The translations under genes and the position numbers were made by a program. 18,243 bases of DNA, taken from contig JADGOU010000021.1 of the NCBI GenBank assembly GCA_017882835.1, positions 1 to 18,243 of the forward strand, in the 5' to 3' direction. The notes under the pieces are model-generated. The model was not told the origin of the DNA. It saw only the letters and a program-made list of their open reading frames with translations, and did not search any database. The stretch comes from Frankiaceae bacterium (lineage in GTDB: Bacteria; Actinomycetota; Actinomycetes; JADGOU01). Shown here piece by piece: positions 1 to 7,200 of this stretch; position 1 is the stretch's first letter, and every line of letters begins with the position of its first letter.

Positions 1-1
1 C

Positions 2-310
2 CGCACGGTCGCCTCGGGCCGCTCGCTGCTGGACCCCGCCGTGACGCAGCGGGTGCTGGAGCGGCTCCGTAACCCGCCGGCCCCCGACGCCAAGCTGGCA
101 TCGCTGACCGTCACCGAGCGCAAGATCCTAGACCTGATCGGCGAAGGCCTGACGAACCGCCAGATCGCCGAGCGGATCTACCTGGCCGAGAAGACTGTGA
201 AGAACTATGTCTCCAGCCTGCTGTCCAAACTGGGCCTGGAGCGGCGTACCCAGGCCGCGGTGTACGCCGCGGAGACCCACCACAACGCCCGGCAGCGACC
301 CGGTCGGTAG
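2..310 (+). CDS. DevR/DosR-type response regulator, 3' part only
   Basis: This is the C-terminal part of a NarL/FixJ-family response regulator cut by the left window edge; the open frame already runs at base 2, and the GTG at 41 is internal. The visible 102 residues start in the linker (RTVASGRSLLDP) and cover a complete LuxR-type helix-turn-helix. Its recognition helix, AEKTVKNYVSSLLSKLG, is almost the same as in the complete devR downstream and in mycobacterial DosR, including the Lys, Lys and Asn known to contact DNA in DosR. The receiver domain with the phospho-Asp lies outside the window. It probably binds the same boxes as the downstream paralogue. The TAG stop is at 308-310 and there is a 201-bp gap to the next start. 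Family call is certain; its partner kinase is unknown. Confidence 0.93.
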   Translation, partial: RTVASGRSLLDPAVTQRVLERLRNPPAPDAKLASLTVTERKILDLIGEGLTNRQIAERIYLAEKTVKNYVSSLLSKLGLERRTQAAVYAAETHHNARQRPGR

Positions 311-357
311 CTCCCCAGAGGCTGGGAGGCCGCCCAACGGGGCTGCGGGCCGCTAGC

Positions 358-371
358 GGGCCGTTGGTCCC
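358..371. promoter_or_regulatory. DevR/DosR box-like palindrome upstream of devR
   Basis: Read on the minus strand the site is GGGACCAACGGCCC. It fits the core of the known mycobacterial DosR motif (GGGAC, four bases, G, one base, CCC). It sits about 140 bp before the devR start at 512 and overlaps the end of a perfect 10-bp palindrome CCGCTAGCGG (350-359). Ten of its bases (GGGACCAACG) recur in the box before the HAD-GH65 gene at 4209. Autoregulation of devR is known in mycobacteria and is inferred here. Confidence 0.55.
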
Positions 372-406
372 GCGGCCGCGTGACTTGTTTCCTGGGCCTG
401 AGTGCA

Positions 407-415
407 TGCTATAGG
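407..415 (+). promoter_or_regulatory. Possible extended -10 element for devR
   Basis: TGCTATAGG reads as an extended -10 (TGn plus TATAGG). A weak -35-like TTGTTT lies at 385-390 with a 19-bp spacer. Transcription would start near 421-423, leaving a leader of about 90 bases and the DevR-like box centred near -57. It is the most AT-rich patch in the intergenic region, which supports a promoter, but the -35 is poor. Confidence 0.35.
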
Positions 416-511
416 CTAACATTTTGCTTGATGACCAAGCTCAGTTCGGTCTCAGCCGCCGCGCCGCGCCGCGCCGTCGTCGGCGACCGCCGGCGGGACA
501 TGGGGAGCGTG

Positions 512-1171
512 ATGACCGACCCCATCCGGGTCTTCCTGGTAGACGATCACGAAGTCGTCCGACGGGGAGTACACGAGTTGCTCGAGTTCGAGGCCGACCT
601 GGTGGTGGTGGGCGAGGCTGGCACAGCCGCTGAGGCGCTGGCTCGGATCCCGGTGCTCCACCCCGATGTGGCCGTGCTCGACGTCCGGCTGCCCGACGGG
701 GACGGGGTAACCGTCTGCCGTGAGCTCCGGTCCCGGCTCCCGGATGTGCACTGCCTGATGTTGACCTCGTTCGCCGACGACGAGGCGCTCTTCGACGCGA
801 TCGTGGCCGGCGCGGCCGGATACGTGCTCAAGCAGATCCGCGGCGGCGACCTGATCGGCGCCATTCGGACGGTCGCTTCCGGTCAGTCCCTGCTGGACCC
901 CAGGGCGACCGCCCGAGTGCTGGAGCGGTTGCGCACCCAGGCCCGGCGCGACGACCCGGTCGCCACCCTCACCGACCAGGAGCGGCGCACGCTCGAGCTG
1001 ATCGGCGAGGGGCTGACCAATCGGCAGATCGGTGAGCGGCTGTTCCTGGCCGAGAAGACCGTGAAGAACTACGTCTCCAGCCTACTGTCCAAGCTGGGCA
1101 TGGAACGGCGCACGCAGGCAGCGGTCTTGGCCGCGCGGCTTTATCGGGAGGACGACCGGTACACGGCCTGA
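512..1171 (+). CDS. devR: DevR/DosR-type response regulator
   Basis: This 219-residue response regulator has the length and layout of mycobacterial DosR (217 aa). The receiver domain (residues 5-120) carries the acidic pair D11/D12, phospho-acceptor D57 in AVLDVRLPDG, T85 and K107. The LuxR-type HTH is at 153-210. K182, K185 and N186 match the DosR DNA contacts K179, K182 and N183; the same three-residue shift applies to the phospho-Asp (D54 in DosR). I chose ATG 512 because GGGGAG lies at 502-507 and homology begins at MTDPIRVFLVDDHEVVRRG. ATG 500 or GTG 509 would add a few residues, and the frame stays open further up without homology. It is the tandem paralogue of the truncated regulator at the left edge, and the kinase at 1762-3708 is its likely partner. 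When phosphorylated it should activate transcription from DevR boxes, as in the hypoxia/NO/CO dormancy response of mycobacteria. Confidence 0.95.
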   Translation: MTDPIRVFLVDDHEVVRRGVHELLEFEADLVVVGEAGTAAEALARIPVLHPDVAVLDVRLPDGDGVTVCRELRSRLPDVHCLMLTSFADDEALFDAIVAGAAGYVLKQIRGGDLIGAIRTVASGQSLLDPRATARVLERLRTQARRDDPVATLTDQERRTLELIGEGLTNRQIGERLFLAEKTVKNYVSSLLSKLGMERRTQAAVLAARLYREDDRYTA

Positions 1172-1227
1172 GTTCACCAACGCCCGTAGTCTGACCCAAG
1201 CCTCCGGGTAGAGTGGTGCTGCCCGCC

Positions 1228-1241
1228 GGGACCTTTGGCCC
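1228..1241. promoter_or_regulatory. DevR/DosR box-like palindrome before the PNPOx gene
   Basis: GGGACCTTTGGCCC matches the core DosR motif (GGGAC, four bases, G, one base, CCC). Its centre (1234.5) is 43.5 bp before the GTG start at 1278, the spacing expected of a DosR-class activator site overlapping the -35 of a leaderless gene. The HAD-GH65 promoter has the same spacing. A search with a trained DosR matrix would decide its strength. Confidence 0.6.
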
Positions 1242-1265
1242 TGGAGTGTTGATCTGCGCGCACCG

Positions 1266-1271
1266 CAAGAT
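1266..1271 (+). promoter_or_regulatory. Possible -10 of a leaderless PNPOx transcript
   Basis: CAAGAT ends six bases before the GTG at 1278. There is no Shine-Dalgarno-like sequence before that GTG, so transcription may start at the start codon itself. The hexamer alone is weak; the DevR-like box at the right distance and the missing Shine-Dalgarno support it. Confidence 0.35.
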
Positions 1272-1277
1272 GCCTCG

Positions 1278-1787
1278 GTGGATAGTTCCGCCAGCGAGCT
1301 CGAGGTCTTGAGCAGATCAGACTGTCTCGATTTGCTGGGGCGCGTCCCGGTCGGGCGCATCGTCCTGACCATGGGCGCGCTACCGGCGATCCTGCCGGTG
1401 AACTTCGTCTTGTGCGACGGAGCAGTGATCATTCGCACCAGCACCGGGACGAAGCTGGCGGCGGCGGCTCGCAACGCCGTGGTCGCCTTCGAGGTCGACC
1501 AGATCGATGACGCCGGCCAGGTCGGCTGGAGCGTCACCCTGGTAGGACGAGCGACCGAGGTCACCGACCAGGCACGGCTCGATGAGCTTCGTGCCCTGCC
1601 GCTGCGCCCCTGGGCGCCGGGCGAGCGAGATCACTTCATCCGCATTCATCCCGAGCTGCTCTCCGGCCGCCGGATCGCGCCGGTGCCGACCAGCCAGGTC
1701 CCGGCCGGCGCGGCGCCAGCAGCACGCCGAGCAGGCGGTTCGCCGGGCTCAGTCCGACCCGTCAGTTCATCGGGACCCGCCATGTGA
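1278..1787 (+). CDS. PNPOx-like flavin-binding split-barrel protein
   Basis: This 169-residue protein belongs to the pyridoxamine 5'-phosphate oxidase-like split-barrel group (Pyridox_ox_2 type). The core, about residues 8-132, shows the usual pattern: LLGRVPVGRIVLTMGALPAILPVNFVL, then an II-R-STGTKL strand-turn, AVVAFEVDQID and WSVTLVGRATEV. Such proteins bind FMN or F420; the substrate cannot be told. Several small proteins of this class belong to the mycobacterial DosR regulon, which fits the DevR-like box just upstream. The GTG at 1278 has no Shine-Dalgarno sequence and may be a leaderless start. The last 35 or so residues are Ala/Pro/Ser/Gly-rich, lie outside the fold and run 26 bp into the 3' end of the convergent devS. 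Family call is firm, function open. Confidence 0.85.
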   Translation: MDSSASELEVLSRSDCLDLLGRVPVGRIVLTMGALPAILPVNFVLCDGAVIIRTSTGTKLAAAARNAVVAFEVDQIDDAGQVGWSVTLVGRATEVTDQARLDELRALPLRPWAPGERDHFIRIHPELLSGRRIAPVPTSQVPAGAAPAARRAGGSPGSVRPVSSSGPAM

Positions 1788-3708
1788 TCCGGGTACCCGC
1801 ATCCGGTGCGCTGTCGACCAGGCACTTGCCACCGAGCTCCTCGGCTCGGTGGGCGATGTTGCACAGGCCGCTGCGGCGGGTGGTGTCGCCGATGCCGGCA
1901 CCGTTGTCGCACACCGTCAGCGACACCTCCTGGCCGGCCTCCACCTCGATGTCCAGCGTGGTGGCGCCCGAGTGTCGAACCGCGTTGGTCAGCACCTCGC
2001 GCAGGGTGGCGAGCAGGTGCTCGGCCACATCGTCGGGCACGAGTGAGTCGATCGCCCCATCTAGGCGCACCGAGGGAGCAAACGGCAGGCTGGTGGTCAC
2101 CGCGTCGATGACGGCCAGGATCCGGGAGCGCACGCCCACGTCGTCGGGATGCTGCGGCGCCTGCAGAGCGAAGATCGTTGACCGGATCTCCCGGATGGTC
2201 TCGTCCAGGTCATCGACGGCGCGGCGTACCCGGTCCAGCGCCTCCGGCCGCACGATGAGCCGGCTGGCCCCCTCCAGGAGCATCCCGGTGGCGAACAGGC
2301 GCTGGATCACCAGGTCGTGCAGATCGCGCGCGATCCGGTCTCGGTCCTGGAACACCGCCAGCCGGTCGGAGTCCCGCTGCGCCTCTGCCAGCTCCAGCGC
2401 CAGCGCGGCCTGACCGGCGAACGCCTCGAGCAATCGGACGTCCCGGGCACGAAAGAACCGGCCGCCGGCACGGTTGGTCACTGCCAGCACGCCGATGGTC
2501 CGCTCCCGGGAGGACAGCGGGACATACATCGCCGGCCCGAGGTCGGCGGCTTCGCCGAGCGGCCCCCGCACCCGGGGATCAGCGGTCACGTCCTCCACGA
2601 CCACCGCCTTGCCGGTGGTATAGACCTCCCCGGCCAGGGAGTCCGACGTCGACACCACGGTGCCGCGCAGCCGGTCGGAGTGCTTGCCGTCGACGACCTC
2701 GAAGATCAGCGAGCGGCCATCGGCACTGGTCAACGCGAGCACCGCCACGTCGGCTCGGGCGAGCTCCCGGGCCCGCTGGGCGATCAGGCACAGCACCTCA
2801 CCGGGGTCGGTACCGGACAGCAGCGCAGTAGTGATCTCGGCAGTGGCCTCCAGCCAGCGCTCCCGCTGGCGGGTCTCGTCGTAGAGCCGGGCGTTCTCGA
2901 TGGCCACCCCAGCCGCCGCCGCCAAGGCCAGGACGATCCCTTCGTCCTCGGCCGTGAAGGCGCCGCCGCCGCGCTTCTCGGTGAGATAGAGGTTGCCGAA
3001 CACCTCGTCGCGCACCCGGATCGGTACGCCGAGGAAAGTTTGCATCACCGGATGGTTGGCCGGGAAGCCGTGGGACGCCGGATGCCCGCTGATGTCCACC
3101 AGGCGCAACGGCTCCGGGTGGGCGATCAGCAAGCCCAGAATGCCGCGGCCCTCCGGCACGTGGCCGATGGCGTCGATCGTGGCGCTGTCCACGCCCACGT
3201 GGATGAAGTCCGAAAGCTGCCGGCCGTCGCTGTTGATTACCCCCAGCGCACCGTAGCGAGCATCCACCAGCGCGATGGCGGCCTCGACGATCCGGCGCAG
3301 GACGACCCGGAGCTCAAGGTCAGAGCCGATCGCGAGGACTGCTTCCAGCAGCCCGTGCAACCGGTCCCGCGTGGACACCACGTCCTCGAGCCGGTCCTGC
3401 ACCTCCCGCAGCAGCTCATCGAGGTGCAGCTGGGAAACCAGCGCCGGCAGTGAGAAGTCGCGGTCAGACTCGACGATGGCACGCTGTGCCCCAGCCTGGC
3501 GGGCCGCTGGCTGGCGGGCCGCTGGCTGCCCGACTGCCGACTGGTCACCGGCGAGCCGGGCCGACCGGGAAGCCCCTGCCAGCGACGGCCCGGCCGATTC
3601 ACCCGCACCGGGGCGGTTGCCATCACTCGCCCGCTCGCCTGGCCCACCGTCGCCGGGGCGGTGCGATAGCGCGTCGACGGCGCTCACCGGCACGATGGGT
3701 TCGGTCAT
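1762..3708 (-). CDS. devS: DevS/DosS-type heme-GAF sensor histidine kinase
   Basis: This is a soluble 648-residue kinase built like mycobacterial DosS/DosT. It has a disordered N-terminal extension (1-80), GAF-A (about 125-275), GAF-B (about 290-440), a HisKA_3 dimerisation domain with phospho-His H464 in RDLHDLVIQ, and an HATPase domain with N575 (EVLTNAVRHS) and the D601-N-G-A-G motif. GAF-A keeps H219 in GFPANHPVMQTFLGVP and Y241 in FGNLYLTEK. These match the proximal heme ligand H149 and distal Y171 of DosS at the same 22-residue spacing, so it should sense O2, NO or CO through heme and phosphorylate DevR. No transmembrane segment is seen. ATG 3708 lacks a Shine-Dalgarno sequence but has CACAAT six bases upstream, so it may be leaderless. 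The extension is missing from DosS and includes a perfect 15-bp tandem duplication. The 3' end overlaps the PNPOx gene by 26 bp. Confidence 0.94.
   Translation of the reverse strand: MTEPIVPVSAVDALSHRPGDGGPGERASDGNRPGAGESAGPSLAGASRSARLAGDQSAVGQPAARQPAARQAGAQRAIVESDRDFSLPALVSQLHLDELLREVQDRLEDVVSTRDRLHGLLEAVLAIGSDLELRVVLRRIVEAAIALVDARYGALGVINSDGRQLSDFIHVGVDSATIDAIGHVPEGRGILGLLIAHPEPLRLVDISGHPASHGFPANHPVMQTFLGVPIRVRDEVFGNLYLTEKRGGGAFTAEDEGIVLALAAAAGVAIENARLYDETRQRERWLEATAEITTALLSGTDPGEVLCLIAQRARELARADVAVLALTSADGRSLIFEVVDGKHSDRLRGTVVSTSDSLAGEVYTTGKAVVVEDVTADPRVRGPLGEAADLGPAMYVPLSSRERTIGVLAVTNRAGGRFFRARDVRLLEAFAGQAALALELAEAQRDSDRLAVFQDRDRIARDLHDLVIQRLFATGMLLEGASRLIVRPEALDRVRRAVDDLDETIREIRSTIFALQAPQHPDDVGVRSRILAVIDAVTTSLPFAPSVRLDGAIDSLVPDDVAEHLLATLREVLTNAVRHSGATTLDIEVEAGQEVSLTVCDNGAGIGDTTRRSGLCNIAHRAEELGGKCLVDSAPDAGTRITWRVPMN
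3496..3525. repeat. 15-bp perfect tandem duplication inside devS
   Basis: CTGGCGGGCCGCTGG occurs twice in a row with no mismatch. In the protein it gives the repeated QPAAR/QPAAR of the N-terminal linker (residues about 61-71). Being in frame and in a disordered region, it is a likely site of length variation between strains. Confidence 0.85.
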
Positions 3709-3714
3709 GGTGAC

Positions 3715-3720
3715 ATTGTG
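3715..3720 (-). promoter_or_regulatory. Possible -10 of a leaderless devS transcript
   Basis: On the minus strand CACAAT is followed by six bases (GTCACC) and then the devS ATG. No Shine-Dalgarno sequence is present. A -10-like hexamer at this distance is the usual look of actinobacterial leaderless genes. devS could also be read from the gene upstream (3824-4105), 115 bp away on the same strand. Confidence 0.4.
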
Positions 3721-3823
3721 AACCGAATGCGGGGCGTCGTGGGGTCCCGTCGGCGGTGGGCGCCGATCAGATCAGATTGCGTCCGGTTGTGGCTGTGGCG
3801 GTCCTGCTCAGACCGCTGCCAGG

Positions 3824-4105
3824 TCAGCCACCGCGCTCCATCGACGCGCTGTGTACGCCGCGCACCGCGGTGACCAGGGCTTCCTGCTCTCGCGGCCGGC
3901 GCAGCAAGCCGACCGGCTCGGCGTCCGCGAGCGAGCCCGGCGGGAGCAGGGCGGCGGCGACGCGCTCGTCGTACCAGACGGCGGAGCCGCTGCGCACCTC
4001 ACCCACCGCTACTTCGCCGCCGGTTTCGCGCAGCACGAGGTCACCGTCGGTCGCCGGCGAGTCGGCCGGTAGCGCATCCTGGTCGAGCAGCCACACCGTG
4101 GTCAT
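3824..4105 (-). CDS. Small conserved-looking protein of unknown function
   Basis: This open frame encodes 93 residues that I do not recognise. It looks like a real gene: GAGGA sits five bases before the ATG at 4105, third codon positions are almost all G or C, and it fills an otherwise empty stretch. The protein is acidic in its first half (WLLDQDALPADSPATDGDLVLRETGG) with alternating hydrophobic residues suggesting beta strands (EVAVGEVRSGSAVWYDERV). It ends in a probable helix (RPREQEALVTAVRGVHSA). There is no signal peptide, membrane span or cysteine. It is 115 bp upstream of devS on the same strand and divergent from the HAD-GH65 gene, sharing a 144-bp promoter region that holds a DevR-like box. 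A role linked to DevS is a guess from position only. The frame stays open upstream to 4549, but that part is antisense to the HAD-GH65 gene. Confidence 0.7.
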   Translation of the reverse strand: MTTVWLLDQDALPADSPATDGDLVLRETGGEVAVGEVRSGSAVWYDERVAAALLPPGSLADAEPVGLLRRPREQEALVTAVRGVHSASMERGG

Positions 4106-4164
4106 GATCGTCCTCGTCTTCGTCCGGCTGGCGAGTTCATTCGGTGCATGTGTCGTACGCCGGC

Positions 4165-4170
4165 AGCTTA
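4165..4170 (-). promoter_or_regulatory. Possible -10 for the small gene
   Basis: On the minus strand TAAGCT has the TAnnnT form common in actinobacterial -10 elements. It would start a transcript about 50 bases before the ATG at 4105. No clear -35 was seen. The evidence is only the hexamer and its position in a divergent intergenic region. Confidence 0.25.
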
Positions 4171-4208
4171 GTGATGCGGCCCGGCTTAGGACCGGCCGGA
4201 CCCGGAAG

Positions 4209-4222
4209 AGGACGTTGGTCCC
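4209..4222. promoter_or_regulatory. DevR/DosR box-like palindrome before the HAD-GH65 gene
   Basis: On the minus strand the site is GGGACCAACGTCCT, matching the DosR core at all fixed positions but the last. Its first ten bases equal those of the devR box at 358-371. The centre (4215.5) is 43.5 bp before the in-frame ATG at 4259, and TGCAAT (4246-4251), a -10-like hexamer, lies seven bases before that ATG. The PNPOx box has the same 43.5-bp spacing. It lies between divergent genes, so it could also act on the small gene at 3824-4105. Confidence 0.5.
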
Positions 4223-4249
4223 TGCCGCTCTGCGAACCGACGAGGTGCA

Positions 4250-7200
4250 ATGACATCCATGCTGCTGGCCTCGACCACGCGTCGTGGGCTCGCAAGCCAG
4301 TTGCTCGACCGTCGGTTCGAGGCGGTCGTCTTCGACTGGGACGGGACGGCCGTCCCCAACCGGCAAGCCGACGCCACCGAGGTCCGGCAGCTGTTCGCCG
4401 ACCTGTCCGCCGCCGGCCTCGATCTCTTTGTGGTGACCGGCACGGACGTCGGAGACGTCGACGGGCAGCTGGGACTTCGGCCGCCGGGGCCGGGTCGGCT
4501 GCTCTACGCGGTCGACCGCGGGTCCCAGGTCTTTGCGGCGACCGACCACGGCCTACGGCTGATCTGGCAGCGGGAGGCCACCGTGGCGGAAGAGCGAGCC
4601 CTGGACCTGGCGGCCCAGCTGACCGTCGAACAACTGGCCGACGCCGGCCTGCACGCCGAGATCGTCGGCTCCGGGCTGAACCGCCGCAAGGTCGACGTGA
4701 TCCCCTTGCCGGAGTGGGGCGACCCGTCGCGGGCACGCATCGACGAGTTGCTGGACGCTGTCCGCGCCCGGCTCGCGGCCAGCGCGGTGGGGGACCCAGT
4801 CGCGGCGCTCGATCTGTCCATGGCCGCCGCTCGCACCGCGGGCCTACCCGACCCTCGGGGCACCGGTGACGTCAAGCACCTTGAGATCGGGTTGACCAAC
4901 AAGTCCCACTCCGTCCGCTGGGCGCTCGACGACCTGGCCGAGCGCGGCATCGGCGCCGGCCTGGTGCTGGTGGCCGGTGACGAATTCGGCCCGATCGGCG
5001 GAGTGACCGGCAGTGACGCGCCCATGCTGGTGCCGGAGATCTTGCGGGCAGTGGCGATCAGCGTTGGGGCCGAGCCCGGCGGCGTACCGGAGCCGGTGCA
5101 CCACCTCGGCGGTGGGCCGCCCCGTTTCCTCAAAGTGATGACCGACCAGCTGCAGCGGCGCCGGGCCGGCCGGGTGCCCGACATCGACCCGGACCCCGCC
5201 TGGACGATCGCGGTGGAGAACCGGCCCACGCCGATTGCGGCCGAGTCCCTGCTCACCGTCTCCGACGGGGTGGTGGGGACCCGGGGGGTGCTGGAGGAAA
5301 TGCGGTCCTCGGCCGCCGTGCGGGTCAACGGCATCTACGACGACTCCGCCCCGCTGCCGAGCCCCAACCTGCTCGCTGGTCCTACCTGGACGTCGGTCCG
5401 GGTCAACGTGACCGACAGCCGGCCGGGACGCCGGGTTCTTGACCTGCGCACCGGTGTGCTGCGCCGCGACGGGGGTGGCGACGACTCGCTGCGCAGCCTG
5501 CGGTTCGCCAACCTGAGCCGCCCCGGGGTGGTGGCCATGCGGGTCGAAGGGAACAACGGCTCGTTTAGCGCGGCGGAGTCGCTCACCGCGCCGCCCGGCG
5601 GCACCGCCGCCGACCTCGACGGTCGCCGGGTGGCCTCGGCTGCCGCCCCGCACGGCGGCATCGTCGCGGCCGCGACGCAGCGCGCGCAGACGGACGAGGA
5701 CCGCCACCACGTCGAACGGCTGGCCGCCTACCTGGCGGATCCGGCCGAGGTGCCAGCGGCCTCCGCTGCCGTGGCGGCGCTGGCGACGGCCGAAGAGATC
5801 GGGTTCGACGGACTACTGGCCGAGCAGCGCACCGCCTGGGCGCGGCGATGGGCCGACTGCCAGGTGGACATCGAGGGCGATCCGGAGACCGAGCTGGCCG
5901 TCCGGTTCGCGATCTTCCATCTGCTTGCGTCCGCCAAGGGGGTCGACGAGACGGCGCTGGGCGCCCGCGGACTGTCCGGCCCCGGCTACGCCGGACATGT
6001 CTTCTGGGACGCTGACATCTTCGCTCTGCCTACGCTGGCCGCGCTGCTGCCCGAAGCGGCACGGGCGATGCTGGAGTACCGACTGCGGCGCCTGGAGCCG
6101 GCGCGGGCCAACGCTGCCCGCACCGGCCGGGCCGGCGCCCGGTTCCCGTGGGAGTCGGCGTGCGAGGGCACCGAGTGCACGCCCACGGCGATGCGCAACG
6201 ACGTCGGCGAGGTGATCGAGATCCTCACCGGCGAGCTGGAGGAGCACATCACAGCCGATGTGGCCTGGGCCGCCTGGCGGTACGCCGACTGGACCGGCGA
6301 CGAAGACTTCCGCACCGGGACCGGTGCGCCGCTGGTGGTGGAGACGGCCCGCTACTGGGCCTCCCGAGTGGAACCGGGTCCGGACGGACGGGGACACCTG
6401 CGCCGGGTGATCGGTCCGGATGAGTACCACGAGGGCGTGGACGACAACGCCTTCACCAACGTCATGGCTCGGTGGAACCTGCGCCGCGCCGCCGACCTGG
6501 TGGGCCTGGCCGGCGTCGGAGCAGCCGCCACACCGCTGGTCGACCCGGCGGAGGTGGCCCAGTGGCGGGCCGTCGCCGACTCTCTGGTCGACGGCTACGA
6601 CCCGGACACCGGACTCTACGAGCAGTACGACGGGTTCTTCGACCTCCAGCCGTTCGTGGTCAGCGAGGTGCTACAGCTGCCGGCTGCGGCCGACCTGGTC
6701 CTCGGCCGCGCCGTCACGCTGGTGTCGCAGATCATCAAGCAGGCCGACGTACTGATGATGCAGTTCTTGGTGCCCGAGGAGGTCGTTGCGGGCTCGCTGG
6801 AGCCGAACCTGGACTACTACGGACCTCGCACCTCGCATGGCAGCTCGCTCTCGCCAGGGGTACACGCTGCGCTGCTGGCCCGCGCCGGTCGACCCGACGA
6901 GGGTTTGCGACTGCTGCGGATGGCCTCGCACCTGGACCTGCACGACCTCACCCACACCACGGCCGGCGGCCTGCACATCGCCACCCTCGGCGGCCTCTGG
7001 CAGGCGGTTGCCACCGGCTTCGCCGGGATCACTGTCGACGGCGGGGTACTCGGGGTCCACCCGCAGCTGCCAGCCAGCTGGCGACGACTCAGCCTGCGGC
7101 TGCGCTACCACGGCCGGCGGGTCCGGCTCGGGTGCTCCCCGGCCGAGGTCCACGTCGAGACCGACGGATCGCTGCGGCTGCGGCTGTCCGACGGAATCGT

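Noticed and set aside
2317..3453. A 378-codon open frame on the plus strand
   Set aside because: It is antisense to devS, has no recognisable domain and is rich in His/Gln/Arg/Gly, typical of shadow frames.
3739..3748. GGGAC half-site before devS as a DevR box
   Set aside because: There is no second half-site at the right spacing, so it does not meet the motif.
4177..4203. A second DevR box in the divergent region (AGGACCGGCCGGACCC)
   Set aside because: The half-sites are two bases too far apart for the DosR core, and the centre is just a GC-rich CCGGCCGG palindrome.
4106..4549. Upstream extension of the small minus-strand gene to 241 residues
   Set aside because: The added part is antisense to the HAD domain and crosses the divergent promoter. 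The ATG at 4105 has its own Shine-Dalgarno sequence.
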